A DNA stretch of 64,000 bases from Gnetum montanum (taxonomy: Eukaryota > Streptophyta > Gnetopsida > Gnetales > Gnetaceae): the NCBI GenBank assembly GCA_015680685.1, contig MNCI01004656.1, positions 109,595 through 173,594 on the forward strand. The letters are read 5' to 3'. Shown here in pieces: positions 1 through 12,374 of this stretch; position 1 is the stretch's first letter, and each line of letters begins with the position of its first letter. Below the pieces are notes generated by a model that made no database searches, was not told the origin of the DNA, and was given only the letters and a program-made list of their open reading frames with translations. The translations under genes and the position numbers were made by a program.

Positions 1-1256
1 GTGGGTGGCAAAAGCTAAAGCTTTTTCCTAGGACACTGATCGATAGAGTTGAAGTGTGGTATAGATCATTGAAACCAAATTCAATCTAACGGTGGTTCAC
101 AATGTTGGAACTCTTCAATAAGAAATACAAAACAGATGCAAGGGTTTCTAACCTGAGAAGATAGATCCAAGGATGGAAGCAAGAATAACATGAACTCTTG
201 GACATGGTCTTAGATAGATATTATTCCCTACTGAATAGATGCCCAAGCCATGGTTTCTCTAAGGAAGGGAAACTTTTTCACATCATAGATGGGCTTTGTA
301 ATGAAATAAGGAAGACCCTTGGGATGTATGCCCTAGGTCAATTATATGAGCTATGAACCCATCAAATCCAAGAGATAGTCAGACATGTGGCAAAGGAAGA
401 AGGAGAGATACACAAATGGCAGAATGTTGAGAAATATCACTGGGACCCAACCCTTCAAAAGAGGTAGGTCCATATGTAAGGTAAGGAGATAGACACCACT
501 CTTGATAAGGTGATTTCACATTAACTCTTGCTGATACAGAAGTCTATTGATGAAGTTGAAGCAAAGTTTAATAGTGTGTCAGAATGGGTATACGAAAAAG
601 TTATAACTTTGATAGAAATTGTAAAAGAGAAGGTCATGCAAAACAAACCAGGTGATCACAATAAACAAAGGATGTAGAACCATAAAATAGCTAAGTACCC
701 TTATTGGTAAATAAGAAAAATGGAAAAAGAAAGTGAGGTTATAGACTCAACCATAGATGACAATGATGGATGTGACATATAATATATGATCACTCGAAGG
801 GCCACTATCTAGTCATGTCACATCTATATGAGTATTGGGCTTCTACATTAAACCCTAAATTCATGCAGAAGCACATGCCTAGGAGATTACTTCTTCCATA
901 GGGTAATTATAGATAGTCCTACAACCAATCGTACTATCTAAGGGGGACTTATTACTAGCCTGAACACTATGATCAACTACAATGAAAAAACCCAAAATCA
1001 TGGGGGAGGCCACCAAACTAGCCTTATCCTTCCTCTTAGCTGAAACTACATAGATATTATGTTCAACATCCGATTTCTCCAACTAGTTCTACATCCTCCA
1101 CTTCAAATCATCACTATCACTCTCTTGAGTACCATCAACCCATGACATCTCTTGAAGGATCACCACCTCACACCTCTTACCATCCATCCTATCCTGCCTA
1201 TCTACTTATGAATTCTTTCCATGGTCAACCATTTAGTCATGGGGGAAACCCCTCAT
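1..1256 (+). pseudogene. gag remnant of element A (Retrotrans_gag type) with linker
   Basis: Translated with shifts and stops, positions 1-480 give a plant gypsy capsid core. Recognisable blocks are a LELFNKKY-like start near 110, RYYSLLN near 220, HGFSKE near 250, HIIDGL near 280 and LGMYALGQLYEL near 320. The same blocks occur in the gags of elements E (minus strand) and H. Positions 660-1240 are a degraded hydrophilic linker rich in Pro, His, Ser and Tyr with a Cys/His patch. The frame terminates at 1257-1259 after an imperfect palindrome. Many stops stand at Gln or Trp positions. No function can remain; capsid is the family role. Confidence 0.75.
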
Positions 1257-2603
1257 TCTAACCTCCAGAATTAATAAGTGTTTTTCATCTTTTTGTTTTA
1301 TAATTTTTTATCATTTTCTTATTTATTGATATAATTTTTCCTATCATTTTTCAACTTTTTCCACATATTGTTTTCATTTTCTTTGTTAGAAATCTTGCTT
1401 GTAAATAAAATGATCATGTAGCCCATTGAGATGAGGTTTTCTCTATGTTGTCAAGTCATAAGGGATTGATTGTTTGGACAGTGAGGCCACATCATCCATC
1501 CACTCATTCCATTAATAAGAGGTTCTTACCTTGGTTATAATGATATTCTTTTCCATCATCCCAAATCAAAAATAAATTCATAGTCATTATGCCTAGATAG
1601 AAAGTAAAGAATCAAGGGAGAATATGAAGGGTGTGACATTAAGGGAATTTGTGGATTCTCTTTGGCCACTTTTGTATGATCTATCATGTTGCTAAGGTTG
1701 TAAATATATCCTTGTAGATCTAATGAAAAACAGAAGTAAGAAAACTAAAAGGGAACTAAATAAATTTTTGAAGGTTCCACTGGAAAGACATACATCCATG
1801 TTTGAAGGTTGGTGGCTTCTTAGAATGTTACCATGAAAAAAAAAATAAACAAATAAATAAAGTGCCATTGATGAACTCCTCCCTTAGACAAAATACCAGG
1901 TGATGCTACTCCTTACAACTATGGTAGTCTTATAGTTGTCAACTAAAGTGATGAAATGATGTGATGTCACTAAAATGTGTTGGAGTTGGTTTGAATCTTG
2001 AAAATAAGGGATAATAATTGCTTAACCATTAATAACACACAAGGATTCATTATGCCTTTGGTAAGACACCTCACATTCCATAATCCCTTCTATAGTCCAT
2101 CTCATCTCTCTGTTCATGTAATCCTAGCTTGTGGTTTTATGTGACATATAGTTATTTTCTCAAATGGGTGGTGTTAACAAGTGTGTTTTGTTTCACAAGT
2201 ATGTGTTTTATTCAAACCATTCAATGCCTACAAGCATTTTTAGGTGTTGTTACACAAGGGCATTGTTAGTTGGAGCTCGCTTTGGGGAGGACCCACTTGT
2301 GTAACTATTGTAACTTGTATTATTTGACACAACCACATCACTCTTTACCTTCTAAGTGCATAATTGTTAAATTTCATGTTTTCTTTTATCATGTAATTGA
2401 TCCATTCTACAACCTCATTATAGTACCCATTTTCTTACATCTTCCAAAGTTTTAAAAGTCGACAACTCCATATTCTCACACTTTCAGTGCCTACATATGA
2501 TTTCATACTTACCCCAGAACTATGGACCTAACCTGAAACCTTCCCACCAATCATAGAGCTTCATTTTTCATGCTCAGTATTCTCATTTAATGCAAATTCA
2601 TGG
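1257..2603 (+). other. Post-pol spacer of element A
   Basis: No coding signal. This AT-rich stretch matches, in order, the spacers after integrase in elements G (37881-39380) and H (50973-52620). Shared landmarks include a GGGGAGGACCCACTTG-like block near 2284. A 61-codon open frame at 2270-2455 is chance. Confidence 0.6.
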
Positions 2604-2720
2604 GCCTCGATATTGGGTCAAACATGACATCGAATACTTGATATCAAGTCTAACAAAACCTATATATGATCTTCGCGGTGCCCAAAAATCCATTCTTATC
2701 ATTTACAGCTAGGGGAGTTT
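2604..2720 (+). promoter_or_regulatory. Internal U3-like promoter region upstream of ORFX (element A)
   Basis: GCCTCGATATTGGGT at 2605-2619 and ATGACATCGAATACTTGATA starting at 2623 align with the U3 start of this element's own LTR (6064 onward and about 6101-6123). Most differences are transitions. A perfect 12-bp palindrome CTTGATATCAAG lies at 2637-2648. A TATA box, TATATATG, follows at 2661-2668. About 40 bases later comes the leader CTAGGGGAGTTTTTTAAATT, which recurs before ORFX in G and H. Promoter activity is inferred; the sequence relation to U3 is seen. Confidence 0.5.
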
Positions 2721-3289
2721 TTTAAATTTTCTTTCACAACTCAGAGCTCTACACAAGCAACTTCCACTTACAATATCTTGCTTAATACTAATTTAATTCT
2801 CATACTATTTGAACCCAGAGTGTTCAACTTANAAATCAATCATATTAATGCTAGGAACCTTAATCTTTTCATTAAAGGAATCATAACTATCATAATAAGC
2901 CATACATAAGGAAAAAGAAACCATCTATGAAGGATCATAAAATAAGAAAAACATTTTTGGGCATTTTTCTAGAAATTTTTCTAACTTTGTAATCATATGC
3001 CTAATACACGTAATGGAACTAAGGTCATGACTAAGGTATAAACCTATTAATGATAAATAACAACACCTTAGTAACATCCAATCCTTGATTGATTGGAGAT
3101 GGCTCCAAAAAGAGGAGCTCAAGCAAGACCTTTGCAAGGAGTAGCAAAATGCCGAAGAGGTGGTAGAGGCCAATAAGGTGAGCATGCTGAGTACAAGGAA
3201 TAGAAGGCCCAGTCATTTAGTATCCATCAAGAGGCTCCTATCATAGGATAATTGGTCTAAGGAGAGGTTGTAGAACCACAAGCCCCCAT

Positions 3290-5830
3290 GTAGGGACAAT
3301 GCCTCACATTGTCCCAAGAATGCCTTGAGGTCATTCAAGAAAAATCCATGTTGAACATGGTTATGATGAAAATGAACTTCAGCCTGTTTATGATGTTTGC
3401 TCTAGAGGCAGTTCAAACACAACTTCAAGTGCCACCTCTATGACCCATCCTTTTAGATAGTGACGAATGGTACCTTGGTGAAACCTACCAATCTGGCATA
3501 ATAAAGAAGAGGGTACCACTGTTAACATTTGCAAAGTCATTGTTTCATTTTTGGTCAAAGCAATTATCAAACCTCTTAATTTTCAAAATGAGGGGGCTAA
3601 GTTAGCTAATATGTCCATGAGGTCTAATCATGACACTAAAAAGCTATGGCTAAAGCAGTCCTACAACAAAGAAGATAAGACATATAATGAATATACTTTG
3701 GAAAAGAGGACCTATTTCAAGATAGTGACATATCACCTCTTCCCCACCAAAGGATTCAATAGAATCTCCATGTATGTGACTAGGGGAAGTGCTATACTAA
3801 TGGGAAAATACATGGCCAACCTTCCCCAACTATATTACACAAAAATTCAGAGGCAGTTTGAGAAAAAAAAAAAAGGTAGGGAAGCTTACACTTCCATTCC
3901 CTTACTTGATTTGGAAGCTATGAAAATGTGTTGGAATCCTGGGGTATAGAAATGACATTTCCAGGAAGGGTTAGAATGCTTTCTTTACTAAATTGCGTAA
4001 ATCAGTAGCACCAAGAAAAGACCTTAGTGAGGAATAAGAACCAAAGAAGGAAGTGAAATAAAAAAAAGAAGTAGAACAAGAGCTTGAACAATGCCATGAG
4101 CCACAAGATTGACAACCATTGCCATAAGACTACAAGCCTACAATGAGCCACTTGCAAAAAATGAATGTTGAAATGATTAGCTAGGGGAGTAGATAGGAGT
4201 CAAGCCTCTTTAGAGTCATCAATTACGTCGTGTAGTCCACTATTTCAACTGATCCAACAAAGGGATAAATTTCACTATAATCAAAAAGAGAATCCCAGTG
4301 GTCATGAAAAATCTTTAGTAACACTGCATCCTTCCAAGTGATGCTTGAAATAGGAGAAGGTGACATAGTAGTGGTCATGCAGCATCAGGATGCAACAAGA
4401 GTAGTAGATATGATAACATATTACATTAAGGAATATTTTAATGTGTCTATTGTGCCCCCAGTGGATTTGATTGGGACTAGAGGTGTGCAAATGCTTGCTA
4501 GGACATCAATGACTCTTGTAGCCCATGATGATGTATTTAGATAGATTAGTGTAGACATGATAAGTAATGACCATATTGTTTGACATTTCTAGTGATGTTA
4601 CTATGGTACAATCAAACCTCATTGCTATCGAGGGGAAGTTGGTCATGGCTGACACTAAGAAAAATCATGTGGAAGTAGAAGTGCAACGTTTGTAACCAAA
4701 GTTAGCTACCCTAAAAGCTGAAAGATGGGATTCTTCCTAGTTTGTTGTAACTGACTAGCTAGATTAGTTCAAAACATAGTAGCTAGATAAATTGATTGAA
4801 GAGAACAAAGTTGCTAAGCAAGAAAAGGAGAAGGTGGTCTAGAATGCCTCCACTATAGAAGCACAATTTTGTGCTTGTAAGGAGGAACTAACCACTGCTG
4901 AAGAGGAAAATAAATGACTTGTTGTAGAAAACACAAGGTTGATCACTATTGAAAAATAAAAGAACATTTTGGAAGAAAGTTTCCATGAGTTAAGAGAACA
5001 ATTGGTGAGGGTCAACAAGGACATTAGTTGATTGGCTAGAGAGAACCACATCCTCTCAATAGAGAAGATTCCTATAATTCGACAAAAGTCTGCAATCAAG
5101 ATTAGTGCATGGTAGAATAAGGCCAAAAAGCATGAAAACCTGAAAGAACACTTCCAAGACCAAGTAGGCATGTATAATTAATTCAATGAAAAGGAAATGT
5201 AGATGGTTAAAGCTTGCATTGGATCCATGTCAATGAAAAATCTTTATTGGCAGCCCATCTTGGATAGTTATGCCTTAGTCTAGTAAGTGGAAGTGAAGAA
5301 TAAAGACATGAAGATAGAGGATTTAAAGGAATACATGGCACTGGCTAACCTTAGATATGCCAACCTTGCCATGTTAATAGTAGGTCATTCAAGAAATGAA
5401 TTGGTGCAGTAGGTAGTGACCACCTACGTATTATATGAGAAAGAGTTTGTGGATAGAAAAGTTGCTTTGTAGAAACTCCATGTAGCAAAATTAGAAGTTG
5501 AGGTGATTAAAGCTTACTACCATGGACAAAAGGATGTTGGCTTAGACCTAGCCGAAATTTTAACCAGTCATCATGAGTTGAAAGAAAAGGCTAGGGCCTT
5601 TGAGAAGGAATGATAGTAGTTTACAGCCTGGTATGCGAAGGCTACCAAAATGTTTCCATAGTTTCCATGTCCTTAGGATGTACTAGTGCTAACATACATT
5701 TGTTTAGTGGCCTAGAAGGTACATGATCCAAGGATGAATGAAGAAAAGTTGTAGGCACTACTCAACTGCTACAAATTTTAGAAGCCTGGTGACAAAGGGA
5801 AGTGATTGATGAAGGAGCCACCACCTTTAA
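3290..5830 (+). pseudogene. ORFX of element A: extra 3' ORF, broken
   Basis: This is the ORF between the pol position and the 3' LTR. An EWYLGETYQ block at about 3460 is shared with E (AWYLGETYQF) and H (EWYLGETYLF). A globular region follows (open for 132 codons at 3551-3949), then an acidic/basic heptad-like, coiled-coil-prone middle (about 4640-5600). The C-terminal block at about 5620-5790 has FPxFPCPxDVLVLTYI and RMNEEKL. In layout the N-terminal block resembles the domain annotated as putative plant transposon protein (PF20167) in Athila-type env-like ORFs; that is from memory and needs a profile search. Numerous stops, mostly at Gln codons, and frameshifts make it a pseudogene. Confidence 0.6.
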
Positions 5831-6011
5831 GAACTACATGAGCTTCCCTAATTTTGTCTTATAATGTTGTGTCCAATTTTTGTAAAACACCACTATGGCT
5901 TATAAGAGTCCATTTGTTGTTTGATTATTGAGTCAGTCAATAATTCCATACCTTCCCAATTTTTTGTAAAGAACTTGTTACTCATTTTTTTAAACTCGAG
6001 GATGAGTTTTC

Positions 6012-6028
6012 ATTCAGTCGTGGGGGTT
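6012..6028 (+). other. Polypurine tract of element A
   Basis: CATTCAGTCGTGGGGGTT directly precedes the LTR. The same CAGTCGTGGGGGTA stands before the 3' LTR of element E (on the minus strand), and close variants precede those of G and H. Confidence 0.65.
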
Positions 6029-6898
6029 TAATGAGTCATGATTTTGTCAGCTTTGATATTGAAGCCTCGATATTAGGTACATGATATTGAGTCTCAAAAA
6101 ATGATGTTAGATATTTGATATCATCTCTTCCATGCTAGCCAATAAATACAACACTTGGGTGCATGGTTGGAATATAGTTTAGTTTTAGATTTCAATTAGC
6201 TTTTTCATAGATTGTTAATTTCCAGTTTTGTTATTTCCCAGTGCATGCCTGGAGTGTGATGTTTGTAATTTTATGACATCCTTATTCGAGTGTGACATAC
6301 TTGGACATGTTACATGATTGGAAATAAAGATCGAGATTACTTTTGTCATTACAGCATCCACTTAGATTTATTATTGCTTTTAATTATTTAATTGTTTAAT
6401 TATTTCCTCTTTCCCTTAGTTAATGTTTCCATTTATTGCTCTTTATGATTCCTATCATTAAGTAGAATAATTATGACTAATCATGAGTGCTTAAGTGTAA
6501 TTACTTGGTAATGCAATAGTGTATTATTTGGTGAGCCTAATGACATACACTTGGTAATCCTAGCAGTAGTCTCACGAAGTCCAAGGCACATGTGGATGAT
6601 TAAGAATGGATACTCATTACACATAGGCTCGTTTAGACTTTACTTTCCATCATTACTTAACTTAATTAAATAATTTCTTTATTGTCATTAGGAGTAGGAT
6701 AGGTTAAACAACATCATCATATACCTCACTTTGGACTAAACCATATAAGAAAGCTACCACTTGTTTAAGTGGGAAGACAGTGAACTGTGATTAGAGTATA
6801 ACGATCTAGATGCACACCCATCCACAAAATTCGACTGGATCGTGCATGAATGCTTGTGATTTGTATGGTTGGACATAGGGGTACCTCATTGCTCATCA
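6029..6898 (+). repeat. 3' LTR of element A (TGATGA...TCATCA family)
   Basis: The start is TAATGAGTC (consensus TGATGAGTC) after the PPT, and the end is CTCATCA at 6898. The last 600 bp align with the LTR of F (22731-23365) and with E on the other strand. Landmarks are a GTTTAGTCCAAAGTGAGG-like block (here ACTTTGGACTAAACC near 6728), a run of cytosine-poor palindromes near 6055-6123, and GTATGGTTGG...AGGGGTACC just before the end. It lacks a clean TATA; AATAAATAC at 6141-6149 is the nearest. Confidence 0.75.
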
Positions 6899-9240
6899 GT
6901 TAAGGACTATAATAGGGATCCATCTCTTCATAGAAAAGAGTTTTATCTTTGTGAACTAGAATAGGAGGTACCATTAGAAAAGTTGGTTCAACAAAACTCT
7001 TTTCAATTCAAAATCTATCACTAAAGTTTTAGCTAAATTTTATAAAATCTAGGATTCTATTGATCAGAAGTTCCAAAAAACTTTAAAGATAGTAAAGAAG
7101 AAAATAGGATAGGTATGATCTAAGGACAAAGATAAGAAAAATAAGGACATTTAAAGTGATTACTATTAGTACTAGAAAAAAGTAGTTACAATTGATAAGG
7201 TTAAAAATTCTAATTTTGATGAGAATGGTTATGAAATATATTAATATGAATATCTAAAGGGTTGTTGCCTCATTATGTCACACCTCTAGGAGTCTAAGCT
7301 TTATGCTCTAAATCCAAAATTTGGTAAGAGGAAAATACTTAGGAGATTACCTTACCCATAAGGCAAATATCAATAACCTTATCACTAATAACACTATTAT
7401 TCTCATGGGGCTCAATCATAATCTCAATGGTATTATCAACAATAATGACAAAACTCATAGTCATCGGAGATGCCATCACCTAGGTAATAATACCCTTATA
7501 AGAAATTGGATCCCTATGGATATTATGTCTAGTAGACTTTATTTCCAAGTTGGTTCATTGCTCATGCTCCTACCCATCACTACTATTCTTGAATTCCATA
7601 GACCTACCACTCTATGAACTAAAGTCTCCATCCTACACTCCTCATCCTTACGAATGGTCTCAAGATCATGCTTCTAATTCTTTGCCACTTGCTCCACCAA
7701 TGCAAGGTGAAATTCCTTCATTTCCACAACAAAGAAATGCTACATGGGATGTAAACTTACAAGTGGATGATAGTTCAAGTAGTTTTGAGTGCAAGCCCTA
7801 AAAGTTCTCTTTATTTCATCTTACTAGTCCATGCAACCTTCACAAGCATCCATGGTTGTAAATCCTACACCTACATCCTTCCCAATGCCTCAAGAATCAT
7901 CTTCAAATCAAAGCATAGAGGTATAGAGTTTTATGTTAACCCATGCTATAATAGACTTGATAAGGAAGGTAATCTCCCTAAGAAAAGAACTAATCTAGAA
8001 AGTCCCATTATCTATTTACATATTACAAGGAATGCTCTATGCAAAGTTCTATTAGACTTAAGTCCTAGAGTCAATGTAATTTCACAAAAGATATTCAAAG
8101 CTTGAAACATAACATCATTCAAAAAGTGTAATATTAGAATTAATCTTTTTTTATCAATTAATCATTGTTTCCTTGGGAATGGTGGAGGACATTAGGATCA
8201 TCATTAGTGGGTAGTCCTATCATGTTGACTTTCGTAAGATCCTTGTTAATAACTGCAATTGAAAATTTTCCATCATTATGGGAATAGCTTGGTTAAGTAT
8301 CATCAATGATAAGCCATGAATTCAGGATCTATCCTTGGAGATTTCCAAGAAAAATGAGCATGGAGTCATAAAGAAGAAGCATGTTCCATGCATCATGTAT
8401 AGTGATACAAGGTGCAACTATAAGAAGAAAATCTAGGTAGTTAGACAAAGAACCATTCTGACATGTAGATCATGTAAAGAATCAATGTGTGTGCAAAGGT
8501 GTCTACATAATAGTTACTAATTAAGAAGGAACCTAGTGATTAAAAACAAATGAAAGTTGCAAGTCCACAATATACATAAAACCACATGAAGCTTTGAAAA
8601 GTGCATACATGAACAAGATGGATGATATGAAACAACTCAAAAAATAACTTTTTAATGAAGAGAATAAATAGAAAGAAGAAGTAAACTAGGAAAACTTGAA
8701 AATTATAAACAAAATGGAACTAAAGCTCATAAAAATTAAAAATGTTATTGGAACCTTTTGAGTTTTTTTTTTATATAAAATGGTAAATCAGTAATTGTGA
8801 ATGCACAACTCATGCAAGAGAAAAAATAGAAGTTATTGGAGGTTATTAACAAGTAGCCAATAGCCTTTACTTGGTTATATGATGAGACAACATGTATTAA
8901 TCCATGCATATGATAACATAGAATTTATAAAGATTTGACCATCAAAAGCAAGCACCAACCCTAAAGAAGGTTAAATTCCAAATTGAAGTAGGTTGTCAAG
9001 ACAAAAATTGAAAATCCTCTAAAAGGATTCATTTATCTTATAGTATATAGTGATCCCAATAATTTTAGCCATTTAATGGAGTAGGATTTATGAAATAATG
9101 TTAAGATACAAAATTAAATTACCAGGTTATATCCTTATTGGAGAATGGAAGATAGTATGGTAGCAAACAAGGAATTAGATTATTTACCTCAAAAGGTAAT
9201 GGTATATAACATGATAAAATATGAATGATATTAATTTTTC
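6899..9240 (+). pseudogene. Element B: gag C-terminus, protease and RT start of a gypsy element
   Basis: The stretch 6902-7100 aligns with the gag C-terminus of A and H. A block ending in YEYLKGCC at about 7230-7270 matches YEHLKGCC in H. A degraded Pro/His linker follows to about 7900. An aspartic-protease-like segment at 7985-8105 has LLDLSPRVNVIS, where gypsy proteases have D-L/T-G. A linker with HVPCIMYSDTRCN follows at 8375-8415. The start of RT has PIAFTWLYDE at 8860-8890 and GFIYLI at 9020-9040. Catalytic RT residues are not seen. Stops are frequent. Element A's LTR interrupts its gag. Confidence 0.65.
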
Positions 9241-9960
9241 TCCACTTCCATGATTTTTGTATATAATAAAAAATATATTTTCAAATGAAAAAGATGATGA
9301 TAAATGGACATTGGCTTGTAATGGTTGTCATAAGATTGTTATGCATGATACTAAAAGTCCCTTCTCTATACATGGTAATGCCAAAGATGTAAAATAAGGA
9401 ACCTAATTGGTGGGTAGATTAGCAAAGGAATCAGATTGGGAAATTTAGGGTTTGACTTAAATGAAGATACTTCAATACATAGTTGGTTTCTTAAATCCAT
9501 TTCCTTACCTTATCCTATATTAAATTACAACCAACCTACATCACCATCAGATTTATTGGATATTATCATTGACATCCATTTTCATTCACCTACTCTAGGA
9601 TAAATCATGAAATAGCATTCAAAATTTTTGCTTCCATTACTTGTCAATGGTCCTACCATACTCTTACATAGTGGCAGAAAAATGGTGGAGCAACTTTCAA
9701 TGGTGGCAAGTTGAAAAATCCATGTAGACATGGGTTTTGGATCATGCTTTTACACCACAATTCTAGATTTTAATGAATCATGGGACATACACCATTTGTA
9801 TCATCATCCACATGTTATGGGAATTATCCATTAGTGACAGCAATAACACTCCTTGGATTCTAAATCCTATTGATGCCAACATCACCCATGCCAGGCATGG
9901 GGCCATGATTAACAAGTCTAACCCCTTTGCCCAAGCACAAAGAAAGTTAATTTGTATAAG
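9241..9960 (+). other. Unassigned sequence after element B
   Basis: I see no domain I can name. A low-similarity frame with few stops runs from about 9400 to 9780, and a 90-codon frame lies at 9773-10045. Neither has a recognisable motif. It may be a continuation of B or the start of the repeat block at 9961. Confidence 0.3.
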
Positions 9961-11480
9961 CACATCTTGGGGCTTGATTTATAATGGCAAGCTTGTGGTG
10001 GTAGTTAAATTACCATGCAATGATGGCATGGATGTAATGGCTTAGGTGGTGTAGAATGTGGGTTACATAATGGCTACAGAGGTGGCGTAATCGATGGTGG
10101 TGGTGTTGGGAGTTACATGCATTAAGAAGAGATGCATGATGTAGTTGTAACTAATAATGAACATGGTGGATAACATGGTGATAGTGGTAAGAGTTACGAA
10201 GGTGGTGGACAAAGTGAGATGTGGTGGTAGTTACGCTAGGTGAGTGGTGGTAACTATCAGCAAGTTACAATTGTAGTAACCAACGATAGGTGATAACTAA
10301 AATTGACATGGGATGTGGGCATTTAAAACCACCAGACAAGCTGCTATAAAAGGAGAATAGTGATAACCACCTAGAATAGAGGGGGGAAGTAAAGGGAAGA
10401 ATGGAAGGGACCTCCCAAGGGCCAACCTATCTCTCATTAGAGCCAACCTTTCTCTCACATTGGTGGCTAGCCTCTCTTTCATCAGGGTCTAGCCTCTCCT
10501 CTCTTCAACGACACATGTGGTAGATAGAACATTGTGCATGCAAAGAAATAGAGGTTATGAATGATGTGTCTATAGCATGCAAAGAAAATAGTAGTGACAT
10601 CTCTCTCTCTCTCTCCTCCCTTCTCCAACAAATGATAGTAGACAATACTGTAAACTGCAATGGTGGCAGTGGCATGTAATGATGGAAGGTAACATAGTCA
10701 ATGATAGAGTGGATCTCTAAGCCTCTCCTCCATCTTGTAGGAACATTAGTATATAGTGCAGGAATGTGGTGGTAGTTAGCAATTGTAGCATGGTTCCCTC
10801 TTCTTTCTCTCTTTGGCAACAATGATGTGTGCATTAGGCAACTACGCAGCATGTGTCAGGAGTTTCTAATGGAAGCAACTTTGTAGGCATCAAAAGTAGT
10901 AGGGTGTGTGAGGTTTTGTTTTTCCTTCCTCCAAATGGTGGTCAATAGGCGTGTGACTCATGACAGTTAATAGGTAACGTAGACAACACATGGCAAACGA
11001 CAGTGCACATGGCAGGCTCTTACGCGGTTGATGTTAGCAACTGTAGTAGGTGGTCTTTCTCCCACTAGTAGAGGCTAAGGGATGGCAGTGTTCCCATAGT
11101 GGGAACGAACTATCTCTTCCTCTTAGTAGTGGTGACACATGTAGATAGCACAGTAGTGGTATATGTGTCAATTATCTAGCTAGTAGTGGTGGAACAAATC
11201 TCTCTTTTTCTCTCCTCTCCAGTGATGGTCGGGGTCTTCTTGCCTAGCAGCGGCCACCACTAAAAGTAGTAGCAAGGACTAGGGAAAAGTTTAAATTTTC
11301 TTGTTACCTACTATATTTTCATGAAGTGTTGAAGTTCAATATATTTATCTAATTTAAATTCCTTTGACTTTTTTTTGGTTTTCTTTACTTTTTGAATGTC
11401 ACATAGCCCTCTTCAACTAAGACTATTCTAGGGTTTCCATACCCATATGGGAGGCATCCTAGGCAATAGTCTCCTTAAAT
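9961..11480 (+). repeat. GGTGGTAGTTAC-rich block with TATA box, LTR-like
   Basis: From 9990 to 10300 the sequence is built from imperfect, irregularly spaced GTGGTGGTAGTTAC and TGGTGGATAACATGG-like units, and related TGGTGGTAGTTAGC-like units recur to about 10780. A TATA box TATAAAAG lies at 10345-10352, followed by CT-rich leader sequence (CTCTCTCTCTCTCTCC near 10600). No coding region is recognised. The layout of a repeat-rich U3, TATA and long leader suggests an LTR of a family without a second copy here. Boundaries and class are guesses. Confidence 0.35.
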
Positions 11481-12334
11481 GAGTTTTTATTCCTAGTGTT
11501 GGTGTGTCCAAAATTTATGCATCAATAAACCTAAGTAGTTCTAGAAGGAGATGAATATGCTTGATTCTAGATAAGTAATGAAGAAAATGCATCACAATGC
11601 ATATGAGTGATAGAGACACAGGAAATTTATTGATTTGTATCAAACTTTTGATTCTCTCCTGCCATCTTCCTCCTATAGTTTTTGATGTAATCTGAAAGTA
11701 CAAGGCTAATGAAGGTTTTATTATGTATGCAAATCAAAATCCTACTAGGCCAGATGGTGATTGGGGGTATAAAGTTCAATTATAGCAGTGGATATCCTAC
11801 AACCATTAGCATGCATGTTCATGTTTGAGCAACTCCCATTAATGTTGGACAAAGCATTTAGAAACAAGTTCTAAAGTGCAAAAGTTAGGGCAACCAATGG
11901 TGCATCATCCTATTCTGACCTACAATAAGGTACCTAATCTCATTAAAATCTATCTTCTAAGCATTTAACAAAGAAATGGAGTTTGCTTTGTATGTTCCCT
12001 CTTTCTCAAGTGAGATTAAAATTCCTTTTAAGTATTTGAGAGAGGACAAGCCTCATGGTTTTGCAAGTGATCTTTACCACTTTAAGGATTTTATTGTCAA
12101 GGATGATCCTGCAAATATTTTTGCTCAATTGCAATGTTTGATACAATTTTCCTCTTGCAGATATGCTCAATGCTCACTAAGTTGGTGAGTGGAAAATTTG
12201 CATGTGGTGTGATTTGCATGAGTCTTTGACACTAGAGTTGGAGGGGTAGCAACACATAGGCTGTGATTTCATGGATCTCTTCATTTTAATGTTGAGAGAA
12301 GTGTGCCATCAAATGCAATATAGTAAATGGTGTT
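11481..12334 (+). other. Unassigned sequence with one short open frame
   Basis: Open for 70 codons at 11976-12188, with typical amino-acid composition but no motif I recognise. No splice or promoter pattern supports a gene. Nothing else is identifiable. Confidence 0.3.
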
Positions 12335-12360
12335 TATATATATATATATATATATATATA
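12335..12360. repeat. (TA)13 microsatellite
   Basis: Twenty-six bases of uninterrupted TA, immediately left of the LTR at 12375. Confidence 0.95.
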
Positions 12361-12374
12361 GTTATTCTATAGAA

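Larger units (their letters stand above)
1..6898 (+). mobile_element. Element A: pol-less Ty3/gypsy retrotransposon, 5' end outside window
   Basis: Seen in order: gag remains (1-1256), a non-coding spacer, an internal TATA region, the extra 3' ORF (ORFX), a polypurine tract and a 3' LTR ending in TCATCA at 6898. Protease, RT, RNase H and integrase are absent. The gag-linker frame runs straight into the spacer that follows integrase in elements G and H. The same junction occurs in element E, so A belongs to a pol-less lineage and is not a one-off deletion. Sequence beyond 6898 resumes inside the gag of another copy (element B), which suggests A is nested in B. The upstream LTR and target duplication are outside the window. 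Confidence 0.8.

Noticed and set aside
3551-3949. 132-codon frame as an independent gene
   Set aside because: It lies inside ORFX of element A and aligns with the same region in G and H.
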